Source of the DNA: Blastobasis lacticolella
Lineage: Eukaryota > Arthropoda > Insecta > Lepidoptera > Blastobasidae
Assembly: GCA_905147135.1 (NCBI GenBank)
Contig: LR990052.1
Coordinates: 16,616,200 to 16,680,199, forward strand
Direction of reading: 5' to 3'
Length of the DNA: 64,000 nucleotides
Below the pieces are notes generated by a model. It searched no databases. It saw only the letters and a list, made by a program, of their open reading frames with translations, and was not told the DNA's origin. Shown piece after piece: positions 1 to 10,976 of the stretch; the stretch's first letter is position 1; each line of letters opens with the position of its first letter. A program made the position numbers and the translations under genes.

Positions 1-107
1 GCACAATTGAGAGTTAATCAGCTAACCCATCCATTCTAGCTGAATTAACTGTCAATTTATTCATTTGTCGAATCGGTAGTCGGTGCTAACCCATCCATAT
101 CATGTAG

Positions 108-408
108 TAAATCATTTAATATTATAATTTCAGTTTTCAAAATATCAATAATTACTATCTTATTGTCCTTGTCTATATAATTATACTGCATGTATACAAT
201 AATCGAATCAAAGTTTCTATTAATCTACATCAGTACACTGTATCCTTGTCGTTATATGTATAGTAAACCATCTATTATAATTTCAGTTTCCAAAATATCA
301 TTAATTACTATCTTATTTACTCTAGGTATATAACTATATTCCATGTATACAATTAAAGAATCAAAGTTTCTATTCATCTACATAATACACTATATATCCT
401 TGATGTCT
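108..408. repeat. Two-copy tandem repeat, period about 153 bp
   Basis: Two neighbouring units share most of their bases: AATTTCAGTTTTCAAAATATC (starting near 127) returns with one change near 280, followed in both by ATTACTATCTTATT, CATGTATACAAT, and AATCAAAGTTTCTAT before a CTACAT segment. The copies are at about 108-257 and 261-408. They are AT-rich, diverged at roughly one base in eight, and contain no open frame. This is a local duplication, not a recognised transposon. Confidence 0.75.
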
Positions 409-1636
409 TGTACTAATTTAGTGTTATTCACAGCATTCTTAAATGTAGCTAAAAATATCTCGTGTGACCCTGTGAGGGCACTGCTATTTCATTATTTGAT
501 ATATTGAAACAATATTTATCCGGTTTTCACCAATCATGATTCATTATTACTTCATGACCAACCATGTACTTTACAAATATAGCAGTACAATGCTAGATTT
601 TGAAGACTATTTCAAGCTTTGTAAGTTCTAGAATCGGTAGCGCCTTGATCACCGGCTATTTTCCTGAGGTTATTAAACATGTCAGAGTCTAGAGAAATAT
701 CCTTAATGCTCATCAGATATTATCTGACAATTTCTTGTTCTATAGCAGTCCATCCAGTCTCAAATACGAAATGGTCCTATAAAAGGTCAAATAACGTCCA
801 GTAAATTCATAATCATTTCAGCTCATTTCTCCAACAAGTGTTTTGTGGTCTGTTATCATGATTTAAAACTGGTAATTTTATTACTAAAAGGTTCAACGAA
901 ATGTATTTTAATACAAACCTTTCATATTTGTATTGCGTCCATTCCTGATCCTAGTGTCCATGAAACTAATTGACTCGGTCAAATTGATGTTTGTTTTGTT
1001 TGTAACAATTTATTACAACCTCGAAAATGGTTGAAAGCTATTGATAAATACAATATTATCTAATACAACGTACCCAGTATTTATATCCTCTTTGCTAAGA
1101 ACCTATTTCAAGCGATTATTTATCAATTACCAAAATTGTCGGGGCGCCATCTAGAGAGTGGTTAGGAATGCTTTAGATGCCTATTGGAAAACTGCTCATT
1201 GATTCAAAAGTATATGCAACCGCGGTTTTGATGTCAGTATTACGTTTATAAAGTATTTCAATTCGCACTCGATGTATGAGTTTTATTAATAAAATAAACT
1301 GAATTAAATGAGACGCATCGCCATGGTGCCACCACTCCAGCGTCAAGAAGTAACTTTGAGACACTCATAACAAAGTGTTCGCCGCCATCGTGGATAAAAT
1401 TTAAGTTGATTAATACTCCTCTACACTGCTACTACCACTACCAACGAATTCCCACAATTTTGACAAGGTGCTTTTAGTGCATAAGTCATTAGTGTCGTTT
1501 TGTTTAATCTGTACGAAATTAGTTGTAATGTTGATTAAATTTTCATTCTTGTATTTTGTCAAAAGAAAGATAGAAAACAAGCCAAAATTTTAATTTTAAA
1601 AGTAACAGTTTTCCACTTTTATGGAATATATATATA
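409..1636. other. Unassigned AT-rich flank of the LTR element
   Basis: I see no gene here. A short GGCGCCATCTAG motif lies at 1143-1154 and resembles the AGATGGCGC core of insect CTCF sites. The stretch ends in an alternating TA run (about 1626-1636) that was the insertion target of the LTR element. Confidence 0.5.
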
Positions 1637-2124
1637 TGACGGATCACGGTCAATAGTATGGACTCATGTGGTCAATAGTACGGACTCATGACGATGAAAA
1701 CGGAAGTGGGAGTGCGCCCTCTGGTGGGGCGTGCTGACAGAGTCTCGACGGCACAACTCGGGCCGAGTGGCGGCCATTCTTGGCGCGACCGCCGCCGAGG
1801 AGTGACGCGTCTTGAAACTGTCTCCACATTTCGTTTGTTTACGTTTGAAGTTCGTTAATAGAAAGTATTATTTACGTTTAAAAATAAAGTAATTTTAAAA
1901 TCACCTTTGAAATAAGGAAGTAAATTACCTCAACTGCCTACATTTGTAATACCGCTCTGAATTCTAGTGAAATTAAAAGTGATGTGCAAAAATGAAATGG
2001 AATAAATACAGTGAAGTAAATGTGAACCTTTTCTTTAATTTATCTGGACGAATACGACCTAATACTGATATCACCACCCTGATGACAATGATCCTGATAC
2101 ACCCCTTTCCTTCACGCGACGACA
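1637..2124 (+). repeat. 5' LTR (488 bp)
   Basis: This is the first terminal repeat. A GC-rich block at 1700-1810 carries an ETS-like ACGGAAGTG (1700-1708) and a CTCF-like GCGCCCTCTGGTGG (1714-1727), followed by an AT-rich half with AATAAA at 1883-1888 and 2001-2006. This layout (GC-rich promoter-like part, then polyadenylation signals) fits an LTR that drives and ends its own transcript. The start site was not determined. Confidence 0.9.
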
Positions 2125-2134
2125 TCAGAAGCGG
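2125..2134 (+). other. Possible primer-binding site
   Basis: TCAGAAGCGG directly follows the 5' LTR. From general knowledge, a tRNA-Leu-type PBS contains TCAGAAGTGG after TGGTG; here the TGGTG is absent. The match is partial and the call is tentative. Confidence 0.3.
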
Positions 2135-2370
2135 TGATGACGAACGCAACGCCCAAGAGATGGTATGATGAAAAGCAACAAAGAAAATGCAGATACGCTA
2201 CGTGAAAGCGTAATAATAAAAGAAAGGTGATTACTCGATCCAGTTGAGTTGCCTACATTAAAATGTAAAATGATTTAACATGTTCAAAGCGCAGCCAAGA
2301 GTCCAAACACCCCGAGATATAAGACAAAGACTTCGTCAGACAGATTGGGGGATTCATAAAGTAAACAGCA

Positions 2371-2455
2371 GATCATCTGTACCAAATGGGTCATGGTCAA
2401 GGCAGACCCCGGGCCTTCGAGAGCACCACTGGGATATCGACAACATTATTAAAAA
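2371..2455 (+). repeat. Ser-SINE 3' fragment inside the LTR element
   Basis: CATGGTCAAGGC, then GACCCCGGGCC, GAGAGCAC and a GGGATAT...ATTATT tail match the 3' half of the Ser-SINE seen in full at 63061. It is more diverged than the LTRs, so it was either carried into the element long ago or captured by an ancestor. It lies inside a 76-codon frame (2280-2510) that has no other support. Confidence 0.75.
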
Positions 2456-3539
2456 TCGAGTGAAATTTACTATGGACGGCACTTTGGTATGGCTTCTTTG
2501 TTTTTGTTAAATTTAATTTAGATTACTCATGTAAAATATTTTCCTTTTTAAATATAAAATTGAGTTAGTTAAATAATTTGCGTAGTTCTAAATTAGCCAA
2601 CTAAAGTTTATTCAATGACTTTAAAGTAAACGCTTACATTTAGATTCATTTAGCAGTGTGGTTTGACACCACAAATAAATTAATTGCTTAGATTTCTGCA
2701 GATTAAATACAATCAAACAATTAAAAACGGTGTATATTAATTTTTTATTTTTGTTTTACTAATACAATTATTTTCTTCTATTGCATAACAATGGTGCACA
2801 ACGGTTCGCTTCACCTACGAGAACAACATTGGAATGCAACGCTGGACTGGTAGCCTCAACGTGATTGTTTCAACATGGGACGACGATGGTAGACAATCTG
2901 CGAGTGTACATGACTGAGAAATGATGTGATATTAACAGTTCCTCTCTATCTGGTGAGTCCTATACATAATTATTATTTAGTAAAAACCTGTGCTGAAGAG
3001 GCTCCCTAGCGGATTTTAGGAGTTATTTACTTTGACAATTCAGAAAAGTATTCTGACAGAAACACTATTGATACCCTTAGTAGAGAGAATGGCAGGTTTA
3101 TTTGTATCTTTAGTGAAACTACAAATAGAAAGAATGTAAACAAAACATAAACAACGTCAGTTACGTCAGTGTTACAATTTGTTGGTAAAAATGTCAAAAA
3201 CTACTGCTAAGTTTAAAAATGTTAGCTTTTGCGGGTACCTATGTCAATTAATGTAGGCTGTCTGATAGAAAGTTACTAAGAAAAAAAATCACTCCACAAA
3301 AATAGTAAGAATTATGTTAAATCCGCCCCAATGTCAAACAGTGTTTATAGTAAAAAAAGTGTTATTTAATCTAAGATTATTTTACCATCTTGAAACATGG
3401 TGCGCTATGATTTTACGTATTACCAACATCACGTCAGTTATCAGAAAACAAGAATAAGAAATACTTGGAAAGCATAGTGCTATTATTTTTATAAATTGAG
3501 TACGTAAGCATAGTTATGGTGGTGCTGCTGCTGACTGAC

Positions 3540-3715
3540 TTCTTCTTCTTGATCGTTGCCTCACTGCTGAGGATCCTGACATCTTCGGTAAACTGCATGT
3601 CTCCATCGGTTTCGATGAATCGTTCGGATATTTGGTCCACCCATCTCTTCGGACTTCGGCCTCTGGATCTCTTGCCTTCGACTTTTCCCGTCACCATAAG
3701 TCGTTCCAGATTGCT
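3540..3715 (-). pseudogene. LINE ORF2 C-terminal remnant inside the LTR element
   Basis: On the minus strand a frame open from 3829 to 3434 (131 codons) contains NLERLMVTGKVEGKRSRGRS followed by PKRWVDQI, and later TIKKKK. Basic GKRSRGR..RW.DQI is the segment just after the reverse-transcriptase domain near the C-terminus of RTE-like LINE polymerases (family knowledge). No RT motif (such as F/YADD) is present, so only the tail survives. It is antisense to the presumed direction of the LTR element and sits in its interior. Outside about residues 40-95 the frame has no support. The fragment shows an old LINE 3' end became internal sequence of the LTR element. Confidence 0.65.
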
Positions 3716-5432
3716 GATTAAGTAAATATTTGATAATAACAGTGTGGCAGGGATGCCGTAGCAGTGAGTTTGTGGAACAATTAGCTGGTGTAATTTAGGA
3801 TGTTGTCTTAGAGATAGGATAGGCTTCACATAGGCTTCGAATGTGCAAATTCAATAACGACCCCGCGAACTCCGCGATTTCTAGGCGAGCGGGAGGGTGC
3901 AAACATGTGTCGAGAGAAAAAAAAGAGAAAAATTATTAGCGTGTTTGTTTACATTTAACAGGAGAAATTCGAACGAAATTTTCCATATTTCAGTATAATG
4001 TTTGTTATTGTAGTCGTAGTTTCCCAATGTTGTAGAATAGAGAGATAAGATATCCGCGGTAAAAATGGGATCACCGATATACGTTTCTTTTAATACTACA
4101 AAAAAAAAAGGTAGTTTGGTTAGTAACGTAATTTTATATTAGTATCAAGTTATTTAACGAAAAAAAAAAAAAGTAAACACGATTAAGTGAACTGATTGAC
4201 GGTAGATAATTTCGAATTATGTTTTGAGTAACTAAAGATAAACCTGTGACTTAGTTCGACCGAAAACCATGTGTACTAAGCCAATGTGACTTAGTTTGAC
4301 CTGGATAAAGACTTTGTTAGACGGATCAATCTAAGACGCTAACCCAATACCCAACCCAATAGAGATTTATGTGATCGTTTTGTTTTCTCAAAATTTGTTG
4401 CATCATCGGATGACGGTGATCGTGTTTTATCAGTGATGGTGGCCTATGGGAGAGTTTTATGGCTGCTTACCGGCCTGATGGAGGCTATGGGAGCATGGCT
4501 AATAGCAGGTAGTTGTTTTAAGCTTTGTGAGAAAGTGTTGAACGATAACGATGATGAGAAAATCCAGATATTTTGGTGATAGTTCAATAGCCGGTTTTAT
4601 AAACTATTTTTAGCTTCGAAATTTGCTGAAATTTTTTTGCTGAAATTTCCTTGATTACTGATATAAAGTAACTATTTTGAGTTCTGTTGTTGTGCCAGTA
4701 AGATGAGACAGTGTAAGCAATGGTGAGATTTCATATCCTTCTGCCAGTACAAGTTTTTAAGTACCTGAATTGTTGTTGAGGTCAAACATCCAGATTTATT
4801 TGGCTGATTTGGAGTGACCCGGGAGTCATGTGTGTGACTCATTGAGCTAAGAGCCCCGAAAGTCTCGGATGTTGTGGCTTGATAACAAATTTTATTTTGT
4901 AATTTTTTTAGAAGGCGGCTTGATATGGGATGCCTTCGTTATTACAAACATTGTTAAATGGTTTCAAAATGGGAGCTTAAACGTAACGTAAAGTCTAGAT
5001 AGAGTATACTCGTTCGAACAGTTAAAATCGATGACGATGATTATTATGAATTAAATCACTTTTTGTACACGATGATTATTGCTTGTTTAGTTTTGGTGTG
5101 GCAACAAATGGACTATTGTTACCTATAACTGGCGTATCAAATAGACGTGAGAGCTTCTTATTATTAAACTTCTGATTTAGTTTTGATATTGGGCAGTAGA
5201 AATAATGTTTATTTTTATTTTATTTTATATTGTTGTTTTTGTAGAGATGACACCGTAAACAGTTGTTCGTATCTGTGACGATTACTTGTTGTGTAACTCG
5301 TAGACCGTTATTGACCGGGTATAGCAGATATTATGATAGCAGATAGACTGTTACCTATCACTGACTTAGTACAGATTTGGTCGAAGGATTGACCACGAGC
5401 TGAGAATCTATAGACAGCTTCTATTTATTTGT

Positions 5433-5597
5433 CCCGCCTGTGTGGCTCCCGCCTGTGTGGCTCCCGCCTGTGTGGCTCCCGTCTGCGTGGCTCCCGCCTG
5501 TGTGGCTCCCGCCTGTGTGGCTCCCGCCTGTGTGGCTCCCGCCTGTGTGGCTCCCGCCTGTGTGGCTCCCGCCTGTGTGGCTCCCGCCTGTGTGGCA
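5433..5597. repeat. 15-bp minisatellite, 11 units
   Basis: The unit CCCGCCTGTGTGGCT repeats in perfect register 11 times; one unit is altered (GTCTGCGTGG near 5481). Because 15 is divisible by three, all frames stay open and give artificial pentapeptide repeats (ATQAG on minus; CGSRL and WLPPV on plus). I do not treat those as proteins. It lies 1.05 kb upstream of the 3' LTR. Confidence 0.97.
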
Positions 5598-6010
5598 TCC
5601 CGCCTGTTTGGCATTTCGCCTGTGTGGAATAGTCTGTGTGACATTAAGTCTGTGTGGTATTTAGCCTGTGAGGCATTCTACCTGTATGGCATTTCGCCGG
5701 TGTGGCATTTTTATGTGTGGTTTTTTGCCTCTGTGAAATTTACCCGTGTGTGACATCTTACCTGTATCGTGCTTTGGTAGACGTGACACAGGATATATGA
5801 TGAATAAACTCATAGTTTGACGATTAGAGTGGCACTGACCAGAGTGACACCCAACCTGTGTGGCACCTAGTCTGTGTGGTATTTCGCTTGTGTGCAGGTC
5901 CAGTTGCGTGGCGGCCTGGTTGCGTGGCGGCCTGATTGCGTGGCGGCCCGACTGATGGCGTCCGTCGTGTGGTGGTTCGTCGCCTGTGTGTCATTTCTCC
6001 TGTATGGTAA
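5598..6010. repeat. Degenerate continuation of the minisatellite (15-16 bp units)
   Basis: Beyond the clean array the core CCTGTGTGG recurs every 15-17 bp in decayed form (for example TTCGCCTGTGTGG, AGTCTGTGTG, ACCTGTATGG, GCCGGTGTGG) to about 5770. It then recurs with gaps to 6010, including three copies of TTGCGTGGCGGCCTG-like units at 5903-5950. The gradient from homogeneous to degenerate suggests an old array with one recently expanded segment. Confidence 0.8.
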
Positions 6011-6643
6011 CATTACTTATTCTTTTTAAATTAGGATGGCGCTGACGGATGACCAAAAATCATATGGCATTTAATGAAGGAGTGTTTCAATCCCACTCGA
6101 AGTAACATTGGGTCTTTTGCTGAGTACTGAAAATTTGATGTAGGTATGTCACATATTTGTAGTGAATCTAAGTACCTACAGTAATGGACGTCGGGGACGA
6201 TACGCGAGCTCTGTGATTGGGACTTGTTTCCCACTCAACAAGAGCATCAAGGGGAAAACACTGGTGACGATGATTAAACCTTCTTCATTGGTGGTAATTG
6301 TGATACGGTTTATGAACCGTCTGGTGTTATACCTTGTCACGCCTCTCTAATGAACTGAAGTCGTAGCTGAATTTATGTCGGCAACTTATAAAGAATAATT
6401 TATGTACAAGATGATGTTGTTATCTCTCAATCTACAGAAGTTTAGTATGATAAATGATAATGGACGTATGTTTTATGTGAAGAATTGGTGGGTTAATGCA
6501 GTCGTGATAGATCCAATCACATGATTCATAAGACTTATATGGGTGATGTGTTGTGGTCAGAAGTGACCGAGCGAATATAGTACTGTGCTATGGTTTTCAT
6601 GTTTCAGATTACACACGAGGACGTGTGTACAGCAGGACGGCCG

Positions 6644-7131
6644 TGACGGATCACGGTCAATAGTATGGACTCATGTGGTCAATAGTACGGACTCATGACG
6701 ATGAAAACGGAAGTGGGAGTGCGCCCTCTGGTGGGGCGTGCTGACAGAGTCTCGACGGCACAACTCGGGCCGAGTGGCGGCCATTCTTGGCGCGACCGCC
6801 GCCGAGGAGTGACGCGTCTTGAAACTGTCTCCACATTTCGTTTGTTTACGTTTGAAGTTCGTTAATAGAAAGTATTATTTACGTTTAAAAATAAAGTAAT
6901 TTTAAAATCACCTTTGAAATAAGGAAGTAAATTACCTCAACTGCCTACATTTGTAATACCGCTCTGAATTCTAGTGAAATTAAAAGTGATGTGCAAAAAT
7001 GAAATGGAATAAATACAGTGAAGTAAATGTGAACCTTTTCTTTAATTTATCTGGACGAATACGACCTAATACTGATATCACCACCCTGATGACAATGATC
7101 CTGATACACCCCTTTCCTTCACGCGACGACA
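6644..7131 (+). repeat. 3' LTR (488 bp)
   Basis: This terminal repeat is identical by eye to 1637-2124. The CTCF-like motif recurs at 6721-6734, the ETS-like motif at 6707-6715, and AATAAA at 6890-6895 and 7008-7013. The preceding bases (AGCAGGACGGCCG) make a poor polypurine tract. Confidence 0.9.
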
Positions 7132-9240
7132 TATATTTTTTTTATATTATGAGGGACATCTAGAGTCAGTTACAACGCTGTTTTGTATTAGAGGACGAAC
7201 TTGAACTATTATACAACGCTTCACCGTATAAAAGAGTTGTTGTGACATGTCCAGCAAAGAGACTATAATATTGATTAAAAAAAAACTGTTATATAACTTT
7301 TGATCGCTATAAATATATTCCGTAAAGTCTACTATATAGCAAAACCGCTCTATTATAGTCTCCTCATGACCACTTAGTACCATGTAACTACTATAGTTCT
7401 CATTCGTAGAGTCATCCGCCGTCATCTGTATCCTAAAATTTTTGTATTGATGAAACATCACTGCTAAAACACAAAAACAACAGTGGTTTGCAAGGAAACT
7501 TTATAACGTAAATTAGGTGCATGCTAGCCACATTTACCAGTGCTTTACAATAAAATTACTCCATACTTTATTTAAGCCTGTTATAGTAACTCACTATAAT
7601 GGTTTTATGAAATGGTTAAGTAAACTTTTATAGCAATAACTTAAATAGGACATTTTGCCAGTCAAAAGGTATTGCCCAACGCTTTTTAGGCGACGGCTGT
7701 CACCGCTAAAACCGTATCTCATGATTTTATTATTATTTAAAAAGGAATGTTCATAAATCAATAGTTAAAATATATGGTATCTAACTAATTTCTATTGGCA
7801 CCTCATGACCGTAGGTATATTATGATGTTTATACATTTTAATTCAGAACACATGATGAATTGTTGTATAGATTAATTTGAGAAGGTATCCATCCCTTCAT
7901 GTGTTATTATATAATTATTCGTTGTTGTAACAGTACCTATTCCCTCCTAATATTTGAATCCCATGATTAGCTCCATGAGATCTCTTATATTTTATAGACA
8001 AGTTCGTCATTGTCATTAAAATTATGCAAACAATCATGTTGCATTGTATGCTTAATGGTCCATCTAAACAAACTCACATGAATGGGTGTATGCAATGCAA
8101 AACAACATCCATATGTAACCATGACAGATTCAGATTTCACTCACCCCTTCATTACAAAACTAACTAATAATATGGTGTCAGATTAACTCAATTTGTTAAA
8201 CATCCTCAAACTTGCAATGCTACAGTGAACAGGAAATGACGCCAAGCTCACCATATTATAGCTATGAGAAAAGCTCAGACTGCCACAATCAACATACAGG
8301 CACATGTATGTTGGAAACTATTATATGTCAACTATTCAATTTTCTTAAAACACCACTTCTGCTTGTCAAAATTATAGTCAAGAGTTCACTCAGTGCTAAT
8401 AGACTTCCCACACTGAATATCCTCCAATGTAAACAGGATTATGAATGGTAATATTTGTAACAGAACTGCCTGTAACCGATACAGCACCAATCTCTTTTCC
8501 ATAGCTTCAATATAGGTAGATATTTTTCATGTATTTAATAACATATGCTTTTATTTTGTACCAAGACGTAACTTAGTTTTGTAGTGGCAACACTCACCAT
8601 ACCATTAGTGTGGCGGCCAGCCATGTGAGTGGCAGAGAGTCAGTCAGTAAGGCAGTCATTCATCCTTATGTGCTTCTTGCAGAGTAAAGACGTACCCTAA
8701 AGTTATCTTGCACTTGTACCAAGTTTCGTGGAATAAACAAAATAGTTCTAAAGTAATAATGGGTTTAAATACACTTAATACGACATTTAACCAATATTTT
8801 TGTGATTTAAGTCTCAAGTCAGTCTCAGTGTAACAAGTCATCAGATTGGGAGCAGCACAGCACCAGAGCGCTTGATTTCTACATATTATCCCTCAGTCTG
8901 TGTAATAAACGATCAACAACTCTTTTACTGTTACTGTCGCACTGGTTCTAAAAGGCTAATTTTTGTAATTCATACCTACTCCTTCCCCTTAACATATCTT
9001 CCAGCGATTAGCTATAACTTGGACCTAAAATGCATTATTTATTTATTTATTTAGGTTATAAATGAGCAGCATTGTTGCTGATGTGTCTATATCATACAGT
9101 GTTGAAAGTCATTTTAAATCAAGTAGAGACCAAGTCAATTTATTTTGTCATTCTTTCCCGCTATACCTACAACATGAAAGGTCTCAATCATACCATGTCT
9201 TGGCCAACCTTTGGAGCTTTTATAGCAAAATGTATTGTTA
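7132..9240. other. Unassigned region 3' of the LTR element
   Basis: Open frames of 104 codons (7147-7461, minus) and 79 codons (8212-8451, plus) have no motif I recognise and are AT-rich like their surroundings. An (ATTT)n run lies at 9035-9052 and may be the tail of a lost retroposon. Confidence 0.5.
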
Positions 9241-9244
9241 ACTT

Positions 9245-9850
9245 TTAAAGCCCAATACGGAAATCAGTTATTACATTTTTTTTATGATTTAAAATATTAC
9301 TAGGACCTACTGCCATCAGCTGTGATGACGGCTGTGACATCAATTCTCTTTGATTTAGATTCGATTTTAAAATATTAATTACATCTTGAGTTGAATAACT
9401 AGGACTATTGAATATAGAACTGGAACTGGCTGACCTTCTCCCTCGCCCGCATGGCATGATGATCGTCACTCACATCGGAGAACCTTCACGTTCACGGCCT
9501 TCACCCTCACGGCGTATGAGCGTTTGTGCGCTCCACAGCTGAGCGGTGGCGATGGATGCCACTGGTGTTTTGTCCCATTCGGCTACGCTCCCTGCAGACT
9601 TCTTCTTTTAGCGCCCGAAAGTGCTGTCACTCCTGGTCCAATTCCAACTCCCACATTTGGAGGCTGCCGCAATTTCTGCAACGACGACTAGGGCTGCGGC
9701 TTCAGCGGCTAACTCAGCTACTGTCGTCGCGCAGGCTATGGCCGCAGCGCTCCCGGCTGTGGCTGCGCCTGGCGCCACCGTTGTCGTACCGGATCGACCT
9801 CTGGTCGGGCGTCTTCAGGCGCCTCCGGTAGCTGTCATCGCTTTCCATGC
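9245..9850 (-). pseudogene. Degenerate gag-like remnant of a gypsy-type retroelement
   Basis: Reading from 9850 to 9245 on the minus strand, a GC-rich part encodes Arg/Ser-rich stretches (RSRSPSRRCRNC, then RALKEEVCRER) broken by several in-frame stops. A 74-codon frame follows (9469-9245) with GRGRRSASSSS, STQDVINILKSNL and ILNHKKNVITDF, where it stops. The order (Arg/Ser-rich N-terminus, short helix, then an N-V-I-x-x-F segment that normally leads into the capsid domain) resembles the start of gag in insect Ty3/gypsy elements, recognised from general memory. The capsid, nucleocapsid and pol parts are absent. The reverse complement makes an Ala-rich plus-strand frame at 9621-9950, which I regard as a shadow. 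It could instead be an unrelated low-complexity coding remnant. Confidence 0.4.
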
Positions 9851-10976
9851 ATCTCGGACACAAACAAATTCGTTAACAATTTTACTCAACTACAAAAGAA
9901 TATGTAGGTATAAAAACGTCGAGCCAAAGCGGTCCGAGTGGATAGCTTAATTGGTTTATCTACTACGTGAGAGTGTAGGTATTTCACAGTGAATTTTAAT
10001 TCCCTAACCATTAAATTCAATGCGAGCAATGAAAGTGTCAATAAAGAATTTATCATTTTACAAATTAACAAGGGAAGAGAAATTGTAATGCTTCCTTCAC
10101 GTGGTGAATAGATGGTTGTATTGGGTTAGTATTCCGTCGTAACCAGTTGCGAAACCCCAAGTTACGTTTCGAAGAGCGAAAGGAATTTTCTCTTGTACAA
10201 ATACAGAAACATAAATGTAAAACATGGGCCACTTACCACTTCTGATATGTAGTAAAACTCCGTTTTATCAATAATAACAATGATTTATTCCGTAGTATTC
10301 GTTATTTTGGTATTACAATCATCTTCTATACAAAGCCACCGAAAACATAATCACACTCACTCTTATAAATTATTCAAATGTCAAACGCTACCGAAGGTAT
10401 TATTCTCATACAGCCATCACTTGACTTCTTAAAAAGGTTAACAAATCAGTACAATTTACTTGATTAAGCTGGATACAATATTAATTAATCATAATAATAC
10501 ATTATTTTGAGCATTAATTAATTAGACCTTACAGGTATATTAAAGCTCGGTCTTTTCATGCTCATTTATCATCATAATTTCAACTGTATAACGTCCAGGC
10601 AGGCAGGCATGCCTCCTCCCTTCTTAAATAAATACCTTAAATTACACTTCTCGAGCACTGCAAAAACGCCACTTCGAAGTACGCCTTCAATTTAATAGAT
10701 CAAGATAGCAAAGAAACCGTGGATATCGCAGTGGAAACAATGAGACCAAAATAAAGAAACGCGAATAACGCGAAGAAATATGGCGAATATCTTCACACGG
10801 CACACATCTCACGACTCCATCGAGTGCATTCAGAGTCAATTCTTTATTTATATGCTATTTCATGCCGAAGAAAGAACAAAAAGCCCACAGCTTTTGTGCA
10901 ACCGTCACATAAATATCGATTTCGTATTGGAAGATTGGAATGATCATAGCAATGACCGCAAGTCATGGTACCACAA
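9851..10976. other. Unassigned
   Basis: AT-rich with no frame above 70 codons. I saw neither a repeat that I could match elsewhere in the window nor any terminal inverted repeats. Confidence 0.5.

Larger units (their letters stand above)
1637..7131. mobile_element. Complete non-autonomous LTR retrotransposon (LARD-like)
   Basis: The element is bounded by 488-bp direct repeats (1637-2124, 6644-7131) that begin TGACGG and end CGACGACA, giving the TG...CA ends of LTRs. TATA lies immediately outside both ends (1633-1636 and 7132-7135) and is probably a 4-bp target duplication, although the local TA run makes this ambiguous. The repeats are colinear with a constant offset of 5,007 and I found no mismatch, so the insertion is recent or the LTRs were homogenised. 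The 4,519-bp interior lacks any frame with protease, RT, RNase H or integrase motifs; its longest frame (131 codons, minus strand) is a LINE remnant. Just inside the 5' LTR, TCAGAAGCGG (2125-2134) resembles part of a tRNA-Leu-type primer site but lacks the usual leading TGG. The bases before the 3' LTR are not clearly polypurine. The orientation is uncertain; plus is assumed from the primer-site guess. Confidence 0.88.

Noticed and set aside
2280..2510. 76-codon frame as a small LTR-element protein
   Set aside because: Most of it is translated SINE 3' sequence.
5433..5597. Possible CRISPR array
   Set aside because: The units are contiguous 15-mers without unique spacers, in a eukaryotic context.
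5408..5753. Four overlapping open frames with pentapeptide repeats (such as ATQAG) on both strands
   Set aside because: They are forced by a 15-bp tandem repeat whose length is divisible by three; all frames open equally and none has a supported start, end or domain.
7147..7461. 104-codon frame next to the 3' LTR as part of the LTR element
   Set aside because: It lies outside the LTR boundary and target duplication, and has no retroelement motif.
9526..9950. Ala-rich plus-strand frames
   Set aside because: They are the complement of an Arg/Ser-rich minus-strand remnant that fits better with the adjacent gag-like frame.
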